A DNA stretch of 64,000 nucleotides from Pseudomonas sp. R84 (lineage in GTDB: Bacteria; Pseudomonadota; Gammaproteobacteria; Pseudomonadales; Pseudomonadaceae), in assembly GCF_009834515.1 (NCBI RefSeq), contig NZ_CP019426.1, forward strand, positions 1,105,501 through 1,169,500. Reading direction: 5' to 3'. This document shows, piece after piece, positions 1-9,326 of the stretch (positions are counted from its first letter, which is position 1; every line of letters starts with the position of its first letter). The notes beneath the pieces are model-generated. The model was not told where the DNA came from and searched no databases. It worked only from the letters and a program-made list of their open reading frames with translations. The position numbers and the translations under genes were made by a program.

Positions 1-2
1 CT

Positions 3-479
3 GATGTGCCGACTTATGTCGAACATGGCGCGGCTGACCTCGGCGTTGCCGGTAAAGACGTGTTGATGGAATACACCGGTCAGGGTCTGTACGAGCCACT
101 GGATCTGCAGATCGCTCAGTGCAAGTTGATGACTGCCGGCAAGATCGGCGCGCCTGAGCCCAAGGGCCGTCTGCGTGTGGCGACCAAATTTGTCAACGTT
201 GCCAAGCGTTACTACGCCGAGCAGGGCCGTCAGGTCGACATCATCAAGCTCTACGGTTCGATGGAACTGGCGCCGCTGATCGGTCTCGCTGACAAGATCA
301 TCGACGTGGTCGACACCGGCAACACCCTGCGCGCCAACGGCCTGGAACCTCAGGAACTGATCGCCACGATCAGCTCGCGCCTGGTGGTCAACAAGGCTTC
401 GATGAAAATGCAACACGCCCGAATCCAGGCGTTGATCGATACCCTGCGCAACGCAGTGGAATCGCGACACCGCGGCTGA
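3..479 (+). CDS. hisG: ATP phosphoribosyltransferase, 3' part (HisG, short form)
   Basis: HisG condenses ATP with PRPP, the first step of histidine synthesis. The gene enters from the left edge, so its start is not seen; about 158 codons remain. The PRPP-binding stretch [14 protein letters not shown] is present near the middle of the fragment. The protein stops soon after (ending VESRHRG) with no ACT-like C-terminal regulatory domain. This marks it as the short form, which in other bacteria works with the HisRS-like subunit HisZ; hisZ is not in the window. It is followed by hisD and hisC on the same strand, with a terminator-like hairpin between hisG and hisD. Confidence 0.96.
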   Translation, partial: DVPTYVEHGAADLGVAGKDVLMEYTGQGLYEPLDLQIAQCKLMTAGKIGAPEPKGRLRVATKFVNVAKRYYAEQGRQVDIIKLYGSMELAPLIGLADKIIDVVDTGNTLRANGLEPQELIATISSRLVVNKASMKMQHARIQALIDTLRNAVESRHRG

Positions 480-486
480 TTTACCT

Positions 487-505
487 GCGCGACCCCAGGT
501 CGCGC
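487..505 (+). other. Perfect 8-bp hairpin after hisG
   Basis: GCGCGACC at 487-494 and GGTCGCGC at 498-505 form a perfect stem with a 3-nt loop, just behind the hisG stop codon. No T-run follows, so it is not itself a terminator. It may protect the hisG mRNA 3' end or act together with the hairpin at 532-581. Confidence 0.5.
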
Positions 506-531
506 CGTCTATCCGCCTCATAGCCAGAATT

Positions 532-581
532 CTCAGGTGCCTAAGCGGATCGAATGATAGTTTCGGGCGCCTGAGTTTTTT
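532..581 (+). terminator. Terminator or attenuator between hisG and hisD
   Basis: CTCAGGTGCC (532-541) pairs with GGCGCCTGAG (566-575; 9 of 10 pairs plus a G-U wobble), and a run of T follows to 581. It ends about 25 bases before hisD. Standing inside a his gene row, it should lower read-through into hisD or act as a regulated attenuator. The loop is long (24 nt), so strength is uncertain. Confidence 0.6.
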
Positions 582-604
582 GCCATTCCTATGAGGCTCT
601 CGCT

Positions 605-1942
605 ATGACCGCAACGACTGCAATTCGCCGACTCAACGCTGCTGACCCGGATTTCGCGCATCATCTGGATCATCTGCTGAGCTGGGAAAGTGTGTCTGAC
701 GACTCGGTCAATCAGCGTGTGCTGGACATCATCAAGGCTGTGCGCGAACGTGGTGACGCGGCGCTGGTCGAGTTCACCCAGAAGTTCGACGGCCTCGAAG
801 TCGCGTCGATGGCTGACCTGATCCTGCCGCGCGAGCGTCTGGAACTGGCGCTGACGCGCATCACTGTGCAGCAGCGCGAAGCACTGGAAAAAGCGGCGGC
901 CCGCGTGCGCAGCTACCACGAAAAACAGAAACAGGATTCCTGGAGCTACACCGAAGCCGACGGCACGGTACTCGGCCAAAAGGTCACACCGCTGGATCGT
1001 GCCGGCCTGTACGTGCCGGGCGGCAAGGCGTCGTATCCGTCGTCGGTGTTGATGAACGCGATTCCGGCCAAGGTCGCTGGCGTGACCGAAGTGGTCATGG
1101 TCGTGCCGACCCCGCGTGGTGAGATCAACGAGCTTGTGCTGGCGGCGGCGTGCATCGCTGGCGTTGACCGCGTGTTCACCATCGGCGGCGCGCAAGCCGT
1201 TGCCGCGTTGGCCTACGGCACCGAAAGCGTGCCGAAAGTAGACAAGGTGGTTGGCCCGGGCAACATCTACGTCGCCACCGCCAAGCGCCACGTATTCGGT
1301 CAGGTCGGCATCGACATGATCGCCGGCCCTTCGGAAATCCTCGTGGTGTGCGACGGCCAGACCGATCCGGACTGGATCGCCATGGACCTGTTCTCGCAAG
1401 CCGAGCACGACGAAGATGCGCAGGCGATTCTGGTCAGCCCGGACGCCGAGTTCCTCGACAAGGTCGCCGCGAGCATCGACAAACTGCTGCCGACCATGGA
1501 CCGTGCGACCATCATCGAAACCTCGATCAATGGCCGTGGCGCACTGATTCACGTGAAGGACATGGCCCAAGCCATCGAAGTCGCCAACCGCATCGCCCCG
1601 GAACACCTGGAGTTATCGGTCGCTGACCCGCAAGCCTGGCTGCCGCTGATCCGCCACGCCGGTGCGATCTTCATGGGCCGTCACACCTCCGAAGCGCTGG
1701 GCGACTACTGCGCAGGCCCGAACCACGTGCTGCCGACCTCCGGCACCGCGCGCTTCTCTTCGCCGCTGGGCGTGTACGACTTCCAGAAACGTTCGTCGAT
1801 CATCTTCTGCTCCGAGGCTGGTGCTTCCGAGCTGGGCAAAACGGCATCGGTGCTGGCCCGTGGCGAATCGCTGAGCGCCCATGCACGCAGCGCCGAATAC
1901 CGCATCAAAGACGAAGACTTTCTACAAGGGCAGGGGAACTGA
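605..1942 (+). CDS. hisD: Histidinol dehydrogenase
   Basis: HisD oxidises L-histidinol in two NAD-dependent steps to L-histidine, the last reactions of the pathway, in the cytoplasm with Zn2+. The 445-residue length fits the family. Visible signatures are [25 protein letters not shown], the zinc-ligand stretch [10 protein letters not shown] near residue 265, and the C-terminal [14 protein letters not shown]. The ATG at 605 is preceded by ATGAGGCTCTCGCT, a usable ribosome-binding site. hisC begins 3 bases after the stop, so these two are one transcription unit. Confidence 0.98.
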   Translation: MTATTAIRRLNAADPDFAHHLDHLLSWESVSDDSVNQRVLDIIKAVRERGDAALVEFTQKFDGLEVASMADLILPRERLELALTRITVQQREALEKAAARVRSYHEKQKQDSWSYTEADGTVLGQKVTPLDRAGLYVPGGKASYPSSVLMNAIPAKVAGVTEVVMVVPTPRGEINELVLAAACIAGVDRVFTIGGAQAVAALAYGTESVPKVDKVVGPGNIYVATAKRHVFGQVGIDMIAGPSEILVVCDGQTDPDWIAMDLFSQAEHDEDAQAILVSPDAEFLDKVAASIDKLLPTMDRATIIETSINGRGALIHVKDMAQAIEVANRIAPEHLELSVADPQAWLPLIRHAGAIFMGRHTSEALGDYCAGPNHVLPTSGTARFSSPLGVYDFQKRSSIIFCSEAGASELGKTASVLARGESLSAHARSAEYRIKDEDFLQGQGN

Positions 1943-1945
1943 GCG

Positions 1946-2998
1946 ATGAGTAAATTCTGGAGCCCGTTCGTCAAGGATCTGGTGCCGTACGTGCCGGGCG
2001 AACAGCCGAAGCTGACCAAACTGGTCAAGCTCAACACCAACGAAAACCCGTACGGCCCGTCGCCAAAAGCCTTGGCAGCGATGCAGGTTGAACTGAATGA
2101 CAACCTGCGTCTGTACCCGGACCCGAACAGCGACCTGCTGAAAACTGCCGTCGCCAAATACTACGGTGTGCAGAGCAATCAGGTGTTCCTCGGCAACGGT
2201 TCGGATGAAGTGCTTGCGCACATTTTTCACGGCTTGCTGCAACACGATAAGCCGCTGTTGTTCCCGGACATCAGCTACAGCTTCTATCCGGTGTATTGCG
2301 GTTTGTACGGCATCGAGTTTGATGCGGTCCCGCTGGATGCGCAGTTCCAGATCGACCCGGCAGACTACGCCAAGCCGAATGGCGGGATCATTTTCCCGAA
2401 TCCGAACGCACCCACCGGTTGCCTGCTGGCGCTGGACGCGGTTGAGCAGATCCTCAAGGCCAGCCCGGATTCGGTGGTGGTGGTAGACGAGGCGTACATC
2501 GACTTCGGTGGCGAAACGGCGATCAGTCTGGTGGATCGTTATCCGAACCTGCTGGTGACGCAGACCCTGTCCAAGTCGCGCTCGCTGGCGGGCCTGCGTG
2601 TGGGCTTTGCGGTGGGGCATCCGGACCTGATCGAGGCACTGGAGCGGATCAAGAACAGCTTCAACTCATATCCGCTGGATCGTCTGGCGATTGTCGGCGC
2701 GGCGGCGGCGTTCGAGGATCGCGAGCATTTCGACAAGACCTGCCGACTGGTGATCGAGAGCCGTGAGTGGGTGATTGCGCAATTGCAGACCAAGGGTTTT
2801 GAAGTATTGCCTTCGGCGGCGAACTTCATTTTCGCGAGGCATCCGCAGCATGATGCGGCGCGGCTGGCGGCTAAATTGCGCGAGCAGGGCGTAATCGTGC
2901 GGCACTTCAAGCAGGAGCGGATTGCGCAGTTCCTGCGGATTTCGATTGGCACGCCGGAGCAGAATCAGGCGTTGATCGATGGGCTTGGCGACCTCTAA
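1946..2998 (+). CDS. hisC: Histidinol-phosphate aminotransferase
   Basis: A PLP-dependent class I/II aminotransferase converting imidazole-acetol phosphate and glutamate to histidinol phosphate. The 350-residue protein has the fold-type-I signatures [10 protein letters not shown] near the N-terminus, NPNAPTG in the middle, [10 protein letters not shown], and the PLP-lysine stretch [14 protein letters not shown] with Lys near residue 209. The start is preceded by GGGGAACTGAGCG and nearly abuts hisD. A long palindromic repeat follows and separates it from the convergent DUF4198 gene. Confidence 0.97.
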   Translation: MSKFWSPFVKDLVPYVPGEQPKLTKLVKLNTNENPYGPSPKALAAMQVELNDNLRLYPDPNSDLLKTAVAKYYGVQSNQVFLGNGSDEVLAHIFHGLLQHDKPLLFPDISYSFYPVYCGLYGIEFDAVPLDAQFQIDPADYAKPNGGIIFPNPNAPTGCLLALDAVEQILKASPDSVVVVDEAYIDFGGETAISLVDRYPNLLVTQTLSKSRSLAGLRVGFAVGHPDLIEALERIKNSFNSYPLDRLAIVGAAAAFEDREHFDKTCRLVIESREWVIAQLQTKGFEVLPSAANFIFARHPQHDAARLAAKLREQGVIVRHFKQERIAQFLRISIGTPEQNQALIDGLGDL

Positions 2999-3007
2999 AA
3001 GCAAGAG

Positions 3008-3180
3008 CCCCTCACCCTAACCCTCTCCCAGAGGGAGAGGGGACTGATTGGGGGATATTGCAGAGCTTCGTCGACGTGAAAGTGCTGTACCGAATCCATA
3101 ATCGACTCGGTCTTTCAGGTCGACGTACTTCGCAAGACAACTCGGTCGGCTCCCTCTCCCTCCGGGAGAGGGCTGGGCGG
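3008..3180. repeat. Long palindromic interspersed repeat, copy A
   Basis: It opens with CCCTCACCCTAACCC and a perfect CCCTCTCCC/GGGAGAGGG hairpin, and ends with another such hairpin before the sequence degenerates. Inside is one copy of a core that reads on the minus strand as GACCGAGTCGATTATGG. The same parts make up copies B (56.1 kb) and C (56.8 kb), where they flank a DUF559 gene. It sits between convergent hisC and the DUF4198 gene. Confidence 0.85.
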
Positions 3181-3206
3181 GCGGCGTTTCCGATGAGGGT
3201 GTGCTT

Positions 3207-3926
3207 TTATTCGTGATGCGGCTCGCCAAGGAAAGTCAGTGAGGTAAACAGCCCACGACTATCCACATCCGCGCTGCCCTTCACCGGCACCTCAACCTGC
3301 GCCGCAATCACATTCAACCCTTCATTCCTCACCAGCACCTGCGCCCGACCATCCTTGTCAGTCTCGGTGCTCAACGTGTTCGGTGCACTGCGATAGTCGC
3401 CAATCAACTTCACCCCCGCCGCCGGTTTGCCATCGAGCAACACCCGCACCGGCACTGACTTGCCCGGCCCAACCGTCAGCGGATCAACCTCCGGCAGAAT
3501 CAACAATCTGATCTGATCCAGCTTCGGCAACTTTGCCCCCGGCTGATAAATCGCCAGGCTGTATTTGAACGTCTCCGTCGCCTCGATAGCTCCAGGCACT
3601 TTGCTGCGACCTTGGTTGACCCACTTCTTGTCAGCTGTCTGCGACCACATGCCGTTGTTCAGCGCTACGGCCAGGACTGCCGGAGCTTTCAGTGGTTTCA
3701 GTCGTGCGTGATCCGTCAGGCGCTCGACGCTCACCGGAATCATCTTGCCGCCCGCGTCATAAGCCCAGGCGCCGCTGATCTTTTGTGCCTTGAACGCGTT
3801 GTCTTCGGCGCCATGGCCATAAACCACTTCGATATTGCCGCGCCGTTGTTCGGTCCACAGGCCATGGGCCGAGACCTGGCCCGTGAACAGCGCAGCGATG
3901 AGCACAAAGGTTTTGCCGTATTGCAT
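3207..3926 (-). CDS. DUF4198 family periplasmic protein
   Basis: A 239-residue exported protein. Residues 1-20 form a signal peptide with probable cleavage after VSA, which would leave a mature N-terminus beginning His-Gly (HGLWTEQ), with a further GHG nearby. The N-terminal HGLW and the two-domain beta-rich make-up (second half PVRVLLDGKPAAGVKL, an Ig-like stretch) match DUF4198 (COG5266, named after a Co/Ni transport component). It starts 12 bases after the stop of the TonB-dependent receptor, with AAGGACGTCACC before ATG, so the two are co-transcribed. I infer a periplasmic metal- or metallophore-handling role; the substrate is unknown. Confidence 0.8.
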   Translation of the reverse strand: MQYGKTFVLIAALFTGQVSAHGLWTEQRRGNIEVVYGHGAEDNAFKAQKISGAWAYDAGGKMIPVSVERLTDHARLKPLKAPAVLAVALNNGMWSQTADKKWVNQGRSKVPGAIEATETFKYSLAIYQPGAKLPKLDQIRLLILPEVDPLTVGPGKSVPVRVLLDGKPAAGVKLIGDYRSAPNTLSTETDKDGRAQVLVRNEGLNVIAAQVEVPVKGSADVDSRGLFTSLTFLGEPHHE

Positions 3927-3938
3927 GGTGACGTCCTT

Positions 3939-6044
3939 TTACAGGTTGAGTGTCAGGCTGACGGTGAAGTTGCGCGGTTCGCCGGGGTTGACCCAGTAGT
4001 TGCTGTAGGAGCGCTCGTAATACTTCTCGTCGAAGAGGTTGTTCAGGTTCAGGCCGACAGTGACGTTGTCGCTGGCCTTGTAATGCGCGAGCAGGTCGAC
4101 GGTCTGGTAGGCCGGCAATTCGAAGTCGCTGCCGGATTCTCCGGAGCGGTCGCCGACATAAGTGAACGCTGCGCCGACGTCCGAGCCGCGCAAATGGCCA
4201 TCCTGGAACTCATAAACCCCGAGCAGACTGCCGCTGCGTTTGGCCACGCCGAGGATGCGACTGCCGGTGGGAATTGCCGCGTCGCCCTTGGTCACTTCTG
4301 CGTCAATGTAGGCAAAGGCACCAATGACTCGTACAGCGTCGGTGACCTGTCCGGTGACTTGCAGATCGAAACCACGACTGCGCGCCTTGCCCATGGCGCG
4401 GCTGGTGTCGGTGCCAGGATCAAGGGCGAGGACGTTTTCCTTGTCGATGTGGAAGAAGGCGAGGGTGCTACTCAGGCGTTCGTCAAACAACTCGTTCTTG
4501 ATCCCGACTTCGTAGCCGACGCCTTCTTCCGGGTCGAAGGATTTTCCGGAGGCGTCGAGGCCGTTGTTCGGTTTGAAAGAGGTCGAGGCATTGGCGAACA
4601 GGCCGGTGTTCGGCGTCAGTTGGTAGAGCAGGCCGGCGCGCTGGGTGAGGGCGTCATGGCGCTGACTGCTCTTGGCGTTACGGCTGTGATCGTCGATGCG
4701 CTGGTCGAAATGTTCGAAACGTGCGCCGATCATTCCGCGCAATTTGTCGGTGAAGATGATCTGATCCTGCAGGTTCAGTGCATGACTTTCGACGTGTTCG
4801 AAAAAATCGCTGCCCGAGCGTGCGCCGTTGGGTTTTGGCTTGCCGTAGATCGGCTTATAGATGTCGATGGCGTACGGGCCGCCAGCAATCGTGGTGACGC
4901 GCTCGTTCTTGCGGAAGTTTTCATACTCGGTGCCGATCAGCAGTTCATGCTGCCAAGGACCGAGGTCGAACAGACCGCGCAATTCCAGTTGGGTGATGCT
5001 GTCGTGCCAACTTGTATCGCGTTCGCGCAAGCGACGGTTGACCGTGTGGCCGTCGGCGTTCAGCGCCCGTTGTTCCGAGGCGTCGCCCCAGAGTTTGCCT
5101 TCCTTGTAGTGGCTGGCCAGGCGCAGTTTCCAGCTGTCGTTGAGGTGATGTTCCAACGTGGCCTGAAGCAGATTGTTGTGGTTATCGATGTTGCCGTCGT
5201 TGGGTTCACCGAGAAACGTCGAGCGCGGCACGCCGCTCCATTTGTTGTTCGGCGCGACGATGCCGCGATCGAAGGTGGAGCTGTGACGGACGATCTCGCT
5301 TTCCACCAACAGCGACGTGTCCGGGTTCAATTGCCAACTGATCGAAGGCGCGACGAACACACGCTTGCTGTCGACGTGATCGCGAAAGCTGTTGTTATCT
5401 TCGACTGCGAGGTTGATCCGCGAAAGCACATCACCTTGTTCATCAAGTGGCGTGTTGACGTCCAGCGCGGTGCGATAGCGGTCCCAACTGCCGGCGCTGG
5501 TCTGTAGGGTGGTGAACGCTTCGGGCTGCGGTTTCTTGGTGACGATGTTTACCGTGCCGCCGGGATCGCCTCGGCCATACAAACTGGCGGCGGGCCCTTT
5601 GAGCACTTCGATGCGCTCGATGTTGGCCGCATCCGGTGTGCTCGGATAGCCGCGATTGGCGCTGAAGCCGTCCTTGTAGAACTCCGAGGTGGTGAAGCCG
5701 CGCACGCTGTATTCGTACAGCGTCAGGCCGCCGAAGTTGTTCTGCTTCGATACGCCACCGGCAAAATCCAGCGCGCGCTCGACACTGGTGCTGCCCAGAT
5801 CTTTGAGCACGCTGGCGGGCACTACGCTGATCGCCTGCGGGATATCACGGATCGCGGTGTCGGTTTTGGTTGCACTGGATGAACGTGTGGCGCGATAGCC
5901 CTTGACCGGGCCGGTCGGCGATTCGTAGTCGGAGATGACGCTGATGGCGTCCAGTTCGAGGGGTTTGGATTCTTCGGCGAAGGCTGGGTCGACCAGCAGA
6001 CCAAGGCTCAGGCCGAGCAGTGAGGCCTTTGTTCGAGACGACAT
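3939..6044 (-). CDS. TonB-dependent (siderophore-type) outer membrane receptor
   Basis: An outer-membrane gated channel driven by TonB. From the ATG at 6044 it has 701 residues: signal peptide ending DPAFA, a plug domain (RDIPQAISVVP..., IERIEVLKGPAASLYGRGDPGG, VNIVTKKP) and a 22-strand barrel ending FTVSLTLNL. There is no extra N-terminal STN signalling domain, so it is a transporter rather than a transducer. A TTG five codons upstream (6059) is a less likely start: GGAAC stands at the right distance from the ATG. The start region lies inside a 45-bp palindrome. The DUF4198 partner suggests a metal or metal-chelate substrate; Fe-siderophore is the usual annotation of this family. Confidence 0.9.
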   Translation of the reverse strand: MSSRTKASLLGLSLGLLVDPAFAEESKPLELDAISVISDYESPTGPVKGYRATRSSSATKTDTAIRDIPQAISVVPASVLKDLGSTSVERALDFAGGVSKQNNFGGLTLYEYSVRGFTTSEFYKDGFSANRGYPSTPDAANIERIEVLKGPAASLYGRGDPGGTVNIVTKKPQPEAFTTLQTSAGSWDRYRTALDVNTPLDEQGDVLSRINLAVEDNNSFRDHVDSKRVFVAPSISWQLNPDTSLLVESEIVRHSSTFDRGIVAPNNKWSGVPRSTFLGEPNDGNIDNHNNLLQATLEHHLNDSWKLRLASHYKEGKLWGDASEQRALNADGHTVNRRLRERDTSWHDSITQLELRGLFDLGPWQHELLIGTEYENFRKNERVTTIAGGPYAIDIYKPIYGKPKPNGARSGSDFFEHVESHALNLQDQIIFTDKLRGMIGARFEHFDQRIDDHSRNAKSSQRHDALTQRAGLLYQLTPNTGLFANASTSFKPNNGLDASGKSFDPEEGVGYEVGIKNELFDERLSSTLAFFHIDKENVLALDPGTDTSRAMGKARSRGFDLQVTGQVTDAVRVIGAFAYIDAEVTKGDAAIPTGSRILGVAKRSGSLLGVYEFQDGHLRGSDVGAAFTYVGDRSGESGSDFELPAYQTVDLLAHYKASDNVTVGLNLNNLFDEKYYERSYSNYWVNPGEPRNFTVSLTLNL

Positions 6045-6086
6045 GTTATGTTGTTCCAATTCTTAGAATTGAAACAATATAACATG
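6042..6086. promoter_or_regulatory. 45-bp near-perfect palindrome over the receptor start
   Basis: Two 21-base arms (6042-6062 and 6066-6086) around TTA match at 19 of 21 positions. The outer ends are CATGTTAT and ATAACATG. The left arm contains the receptor's likely ATG and its GGAAC ribosome-binding site. On the minus strand the other arm contains TATATT, a possible -10 element. It can be a large operator or, if transcribed whole, a hairpin hiding the translation start. The arms resemble half-sites of AT-rich Zur/Fur-type boxes, but the spacing is not that of either consensus. Confidence 0.7.
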
Positions 6087-6132
6087 CCTGTTGAGAATGT
6101 CTTTTATTCGCGTGCTTAGCGCGAAGAAAATT

Positions 6133-7290
6133 TTATTCTTCTTTTTCTTTCACCGGCGCCGGTGGCGGACGCAGGCCGATTTCAGCGGTGAGCTTGAGCT
6201 CTTTGCCGTTGCGCATCACCTGAATCGTCACTTTGTCAGTCGGTTTGATCCGCGCGACCTGGTTCATCGAACGACGGCCATCACCGGCTGGCTCGCCATC
6301 GATGCTCAGAATCACATCGCCCAATTGCAGGCCGGCCTTCTGTGCCGGGCCATCGCGGAAGATCCCCGCGACGACAATCCCCGGACGCCCGGACAAACCG
6401 AACGACTCGGCCAGTTCCTGGGTCAGCGGTTGCACTTCAATGCCCAGCCAGCCACGAATCACCTGACCGTGCTCAATGATCGACTTCATCACCTCCATCG
6501 CCAGTTTCACCGGGATCGCAAAGCCAATGCCCTGCGAACCGCCGGACTTGGAGAAAATCGCCGTGTTGATGCCGGTGAGGTTGCCGTTGGCATCGACCAG
6601 CGCGCCGCCGGAGTTACCCGGGTTGATCGCCGCGTCAGTCTGGATGAAGTCTTCGTAGTTGTTCAGGCCCAGCTGATTACGCCCGGTGGCGCTGATGATG
6701 CCCATGGTCACGGTCTGGCCAACGCCGAACGGGTTGCCGATGGCCAGCGCGACGTCGCCGATACGAATGTTGTCCGAGCGGCCGACGGTGATCGCCGGCA
6801 GGGTTTTCAGATCGATCTTCAACACCGCGAGGTCGGTTTCCGGATCGCTGCCGATGACGCGGGCGAGGGTTTCGCGGCCATCCTTCAGCGCCACGACGAT
6901 TTGGTCGGCACCGCTGGTCACGTGGTTGTTGGTGAGAATGTAGCCTTCCGGGCTCATGATCACGCCGGAACCGAGGCTCGATTCCATGCGTTTCTGCTTC
7001 GGCGAGTTATCACCGAAGAAACGGCGGAACTGCGGATCTTCAAACAGTGGATGCGCCGGTTTGTTGATGACTTTGGTGGTGTAGAGGTTGACCACTGATG
7101 GCGCGGCGATGGTCACCGCGTCCGCATAGGACACCGGCCCCTGCTGCACGCTGGTGGTTTGCGGGGCCTGTTGCAGGTTGACGTCGAGGCTCGGCAGCCC
7201 GACCCACTGCGGGTAACGCTGAATAATCAACAGAGCGATAAGCACACCGGCCAACAACGGCCAGCCCATAAAACGCAGCGCCTTGAACAT
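6133..7290 (-). CDS. algW: DegS-type periplasmic serine protease AlgW
   Basis: A membrane-anchored S1C protease that, in Pseudomonas, cuts the anti-sigma factor MucA and so releases AlgU in envelope stress. The 385 residues carry one N-terminal membrane anchor (about 7-25), a trypsin-like domain with the triad His123 (NNHVTSG), Asp153 (ETDLAVL) and Ser227 (GNSGGAL), and a single PDZ domain (about 283-372) that senses unfolded outer-membrane proteins. One PDZ domain and a retained anchor fit DegS/AlgW rather than two-PDZ MucD. The place next to hisC and before the Nif3 gene and cysD fits known Pseudomonas gene order. Confidence 0.93.
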   Translation of the reverse strand: MFKALRFMGWPLLAGVLIALLIIQRYPQWVGLPSLDVNLQQAPQTTSVQQGPVSYADAVTIAAPSVVNLYTTKVINKPAHPLFEDPQFRRFFGDNSPKQKRMESSLGSGVIMSPEGYILTNNHVTSGADQIVVALKDGRETLARVIGSDPETDLAVLKIDLKTLPAITVGRSDNIRIGDVALAIGNPFGVGQTVTMGIISATGRNQLGLNNYEDFIQTDAAINPGNSGGALVDANGNLTGINTAIFSKSGGSQGIGFAIPVKLAMEVMKSIIEHGQVIRGWLGIEVQPLTQELAESFGLSGRPGIVVAGIFRDGPAQKAGLQLGDVILSIDGEPAGDGRRSMNQVARIKPTDKVTIQVMRNGKELKLTAEIGLRPPPAPVKEKEE

Positions 7291-7393
7291 TAAGCACGTC
7301 CTGGAAGAGTTGCAGGCGGGGTCAGACCGCCCATAATGTCGCGCATTATACGAGGCCGCGCGTGCCTCTGAACGGGATATTTAGGAGTCTTTC

Positions 7394-8152
7394 ATGGCCG
7401 TTGCCCTCAGCACCCTCGTCGAAGAAGCCGACCGTTACCTCGGCAGTGCGAAAATTGCCGATTATTGCCCGAACGGATTGCAGGTCGAGGGCCGTCCTCA
7501 GGTGATGCGTATCGTCAGTGGCGTCACGGCCAGCCAGGCGTTGCTGGACGCTGCCGTCGAGGCCGGGGCCGATCTGGTGCTGGTGCATCACGGTTATTTC
7601 TGGAAGGGCGAGAACCCTTGCGTCACTGGCATGAAGCAGCGTCGACTGAAGACGTTGCTCAAGCACGATATCAGTCTGCTCGCTTACCACTTGCCGCTGG
7701 ATTTGCATCCCGATGTCGGCAATAACGTGCAACTGGCGCGTCAACTGGACATCACTGTGGAAGGCCCGCTGGACCCGGACAATCTCAAAATCGTTGGTCT
7801 GGTCGGGTCTTTGAAAGAACCGCTGACCGCTCGCGATTTCGCCCGCAAGGTGCAAGAAGTGATGGGGCGAGAACCGTTGCTGATTGAAGGCAATCCGATG
7901 ATTCGCCGGGTTGGCTGGTGCACCGGCGGTGGTCAGGGCTATATCGATCAGGCCGTCGCGGCGGGCGTCGATCTGTATCTCAGCGGTGAAGCCTCCGAGC
8001 AGACCTTCCACAGCGCCCGCGAAAACGACATCAGCTTCATCGCCGCCGGCCACCACGCGACCGAGCGCTACGGCGTGCAAGCACTGGGCGACTACCTGGC
8101 GAAACGCTTTGCCGTCGAACATATCTTCATCGACTGCCCCAACCCGATCTGA
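7394..8152 (+). CDS. Nif3-like dinuclear metal centre protein
   Basis: A 252-residue member of the Nif3/YbgI/DUF34 family, which forms hexameric rings with a two-metal site. Metal-ligand motifs are visible: LVLVHHGYFW with His65-His66, and the C-terminal AAGHHATERYG. Family members have been linked to GTP cyclohydrolase-like or metal-chaperone roles, but no firm reaction is known, so none is assigned. It is divergent from algW with about 100 bases between, and the ATG at 7394 has TTTAGGAGTCTTTC before it. A REP pair follows the stop. Confidence 0.9.
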   Translation: MAVALSTLVEEADRYLGSAKIADYCPNGLQVEGRPQVMRIVSGVTASQALLDAAVEAGADLVLVHHGYFWKGENPCVTGMKQRRLKTLLKHDISLLAYHLPLDLHPDVGNNVQLARQLDITVEGPLDPDNLKIVGLVGSLKEPLTARDFARKVQEVMGREPLLIEGNPMIRRVGWCTGGGQGYIDQAVAAGVDLYLSGEASEQTFHSARENDISFIAAGHHATERYGVQALGDYLAKRFAVEHIFIDCPNPI

Positions 8153-8169
8153 CGAACGCCACTCACCTG

Positions 8170-8256
8170 TGTAGGAGCTGCCGAAGGCTGCGATCCTTTG
8201 ATCTTGTTTTTTAAAAGACCAGATCAAAGGATCGCAGCCTTCGGCAGCTCCTACAG
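8170..8256. repeat. REP inverted pair, type I
   Basis: GTAGGAGCTGCCGAAGGC and its reverse complement enclose a short AT-rich centre (AGATCAAAGGATCG on the right). It is the first of eight type-I pairs in the window. Placed behind the Nif3 gene, it may act as a transcript end. Confidence 0.9.
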
Positions 8257-8399
8257 GACCGTCATCGCCCAAACGAGTGGGCATATTCATATGCCCTTTC
8301 GATCTAGTTGGCGTCCTGATTAGAATAGGTCGCTGTGCTAGGATTCCCCGCTCGAACACGGCCCGCTGGCCGTTCATAAGAAAGTTTTCGTGAGTAGCC

Positions 8400-9317
8400 A
8401 TGGTCGACAAACTGACGCATCTGAAACAGCTGGAGGCGGAAAGCATCCACATCATCCGCGAGGTGGCCGCCGAGTTCGATAACCCGGTGATGCTGTACTC
8501 CATCGGTAAAGACTCCGCCGTGATGCTGCACCTGGCACGCAAGGCGTTCTTCCCGGGCAAACTGCCGTTTCCGGTGATGCACGTCGACACCCGCTGGAAA
8601 TTCCAGGAAATGTACAAGTTCCGCGACAAGATGGTCGAAGAACTGGGCCTGGACCTGATCACCCACATCAACCCCGATGGCGTGGCGCAGAACATCAACC
8701 CGTTCACCCACGGCAGCGCCAAGCACACCGACATCATGAAAACCGAAGGCCTGAAGCAGGCACTCGACAAGCATGGTTTCGACGCAGCGTTCGGCGGCGC
8801 CCGTCGCGATGAAGAGAAATCCCGTGCCAAAGAGCGCGTGTACTCGTTCCGCGACAGCAAGCACCGCTGGGACCCGAAAAACCAGCGTCCAGAACTGTGG
8901 AACGTCTACAACGGCAAGGTCAACAAGGGCGAATCCATTCGCGTATTCCCTTTGTCAAACTGGACCGAACTGGACATCTGGCAGTACATCTACCTCGAAG
9001 GCATCCCGATTGTGCCGTTGTACTTCGCCGCCGAACGCGAAGTGATCGAGAAGAACGGCACGCTGATCATGATCGACGACGAGCGCATCCTTGAGCACCT
9101 GTCCGACGAAGACAAAGCGCGCATCGTCAAAAAGAAAGTGCGTTTCCGCACCCTTGGCTGCTACCCGTTGACGGGGGCCGTGGAGTCCGAGGCCGAAAGC
9201 CTGACGGACATCATCCAGGAAATGCTCCTGACGCGAACTTCCGAGCGCCAGGGCCGAGTCATCGACCACGATGGCGCAGGCTCGATGGAAGATAAAAAAC
9301 GTCAAGGCTATTTCTAA
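8400..9317 (+). CDS. cysD: Sulfate adenylyltransferase small subunit
   Basis: CysD is the catalytic subunit of ATP sulfurylase, making adenosine-5'-phosphosulfate (APS) from ATP and sulfate. The 305-residue protein has the PP-loop SIGKDS at residues 34-39, followed by [23 protein letters not shown] and the C-terminal [21 protein letters not shown] typical of CysD. The GTPase partner CysNC begins 9 bases downstream. About 140 bases of leader upstream show a weak TGTGCTAGGAT -10 candidate. CysB control is expected from the family but no site is evident. Confidence 0.97.
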   Translation: MVDKLTHLKQLEAESIHIIREVAAEFDNPVMLYSIGKDSAVMLHLARKAFFPGKLPFPVMHVDTRWKFQEMYKFRDKMVEELGLDLITHINPDGVAQNINPFTHGSAKHTDIMKTEGLKQALDKHGFDAAFGGARRDEEKSRAKERVYSFRDSKHRWDPKNQRPELWNVYNGKVNKGESIRVFPLSNWTELDIWQYIYLEGIPIVPLYFAAEREVIEKNGTLIMIDDERILEHLSDEDKARIVKKKVRFRTLGCYPLTGAVESEAESLTDIIQEMLLTRTSERQGRVIDHDGAGSMEDKKRQGYF

Positions 9318-9326
9318 GGGGCTGTC

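Noticed and set aside
3612..5507. A 631-codon open frame antisense to the TonB-dependent receptor and DUF4198 gene
   Set aside because: The opposite strand encodes clear, complete family members; the antisense product shows no domain.
6042..6086. A standard Fur or Zur box at the receptor start
   Set aside because: The arms are much longer and the centre does not fit either consensus; only the outer CATGTTAT/ATAACATG resembles a Zur half-site.
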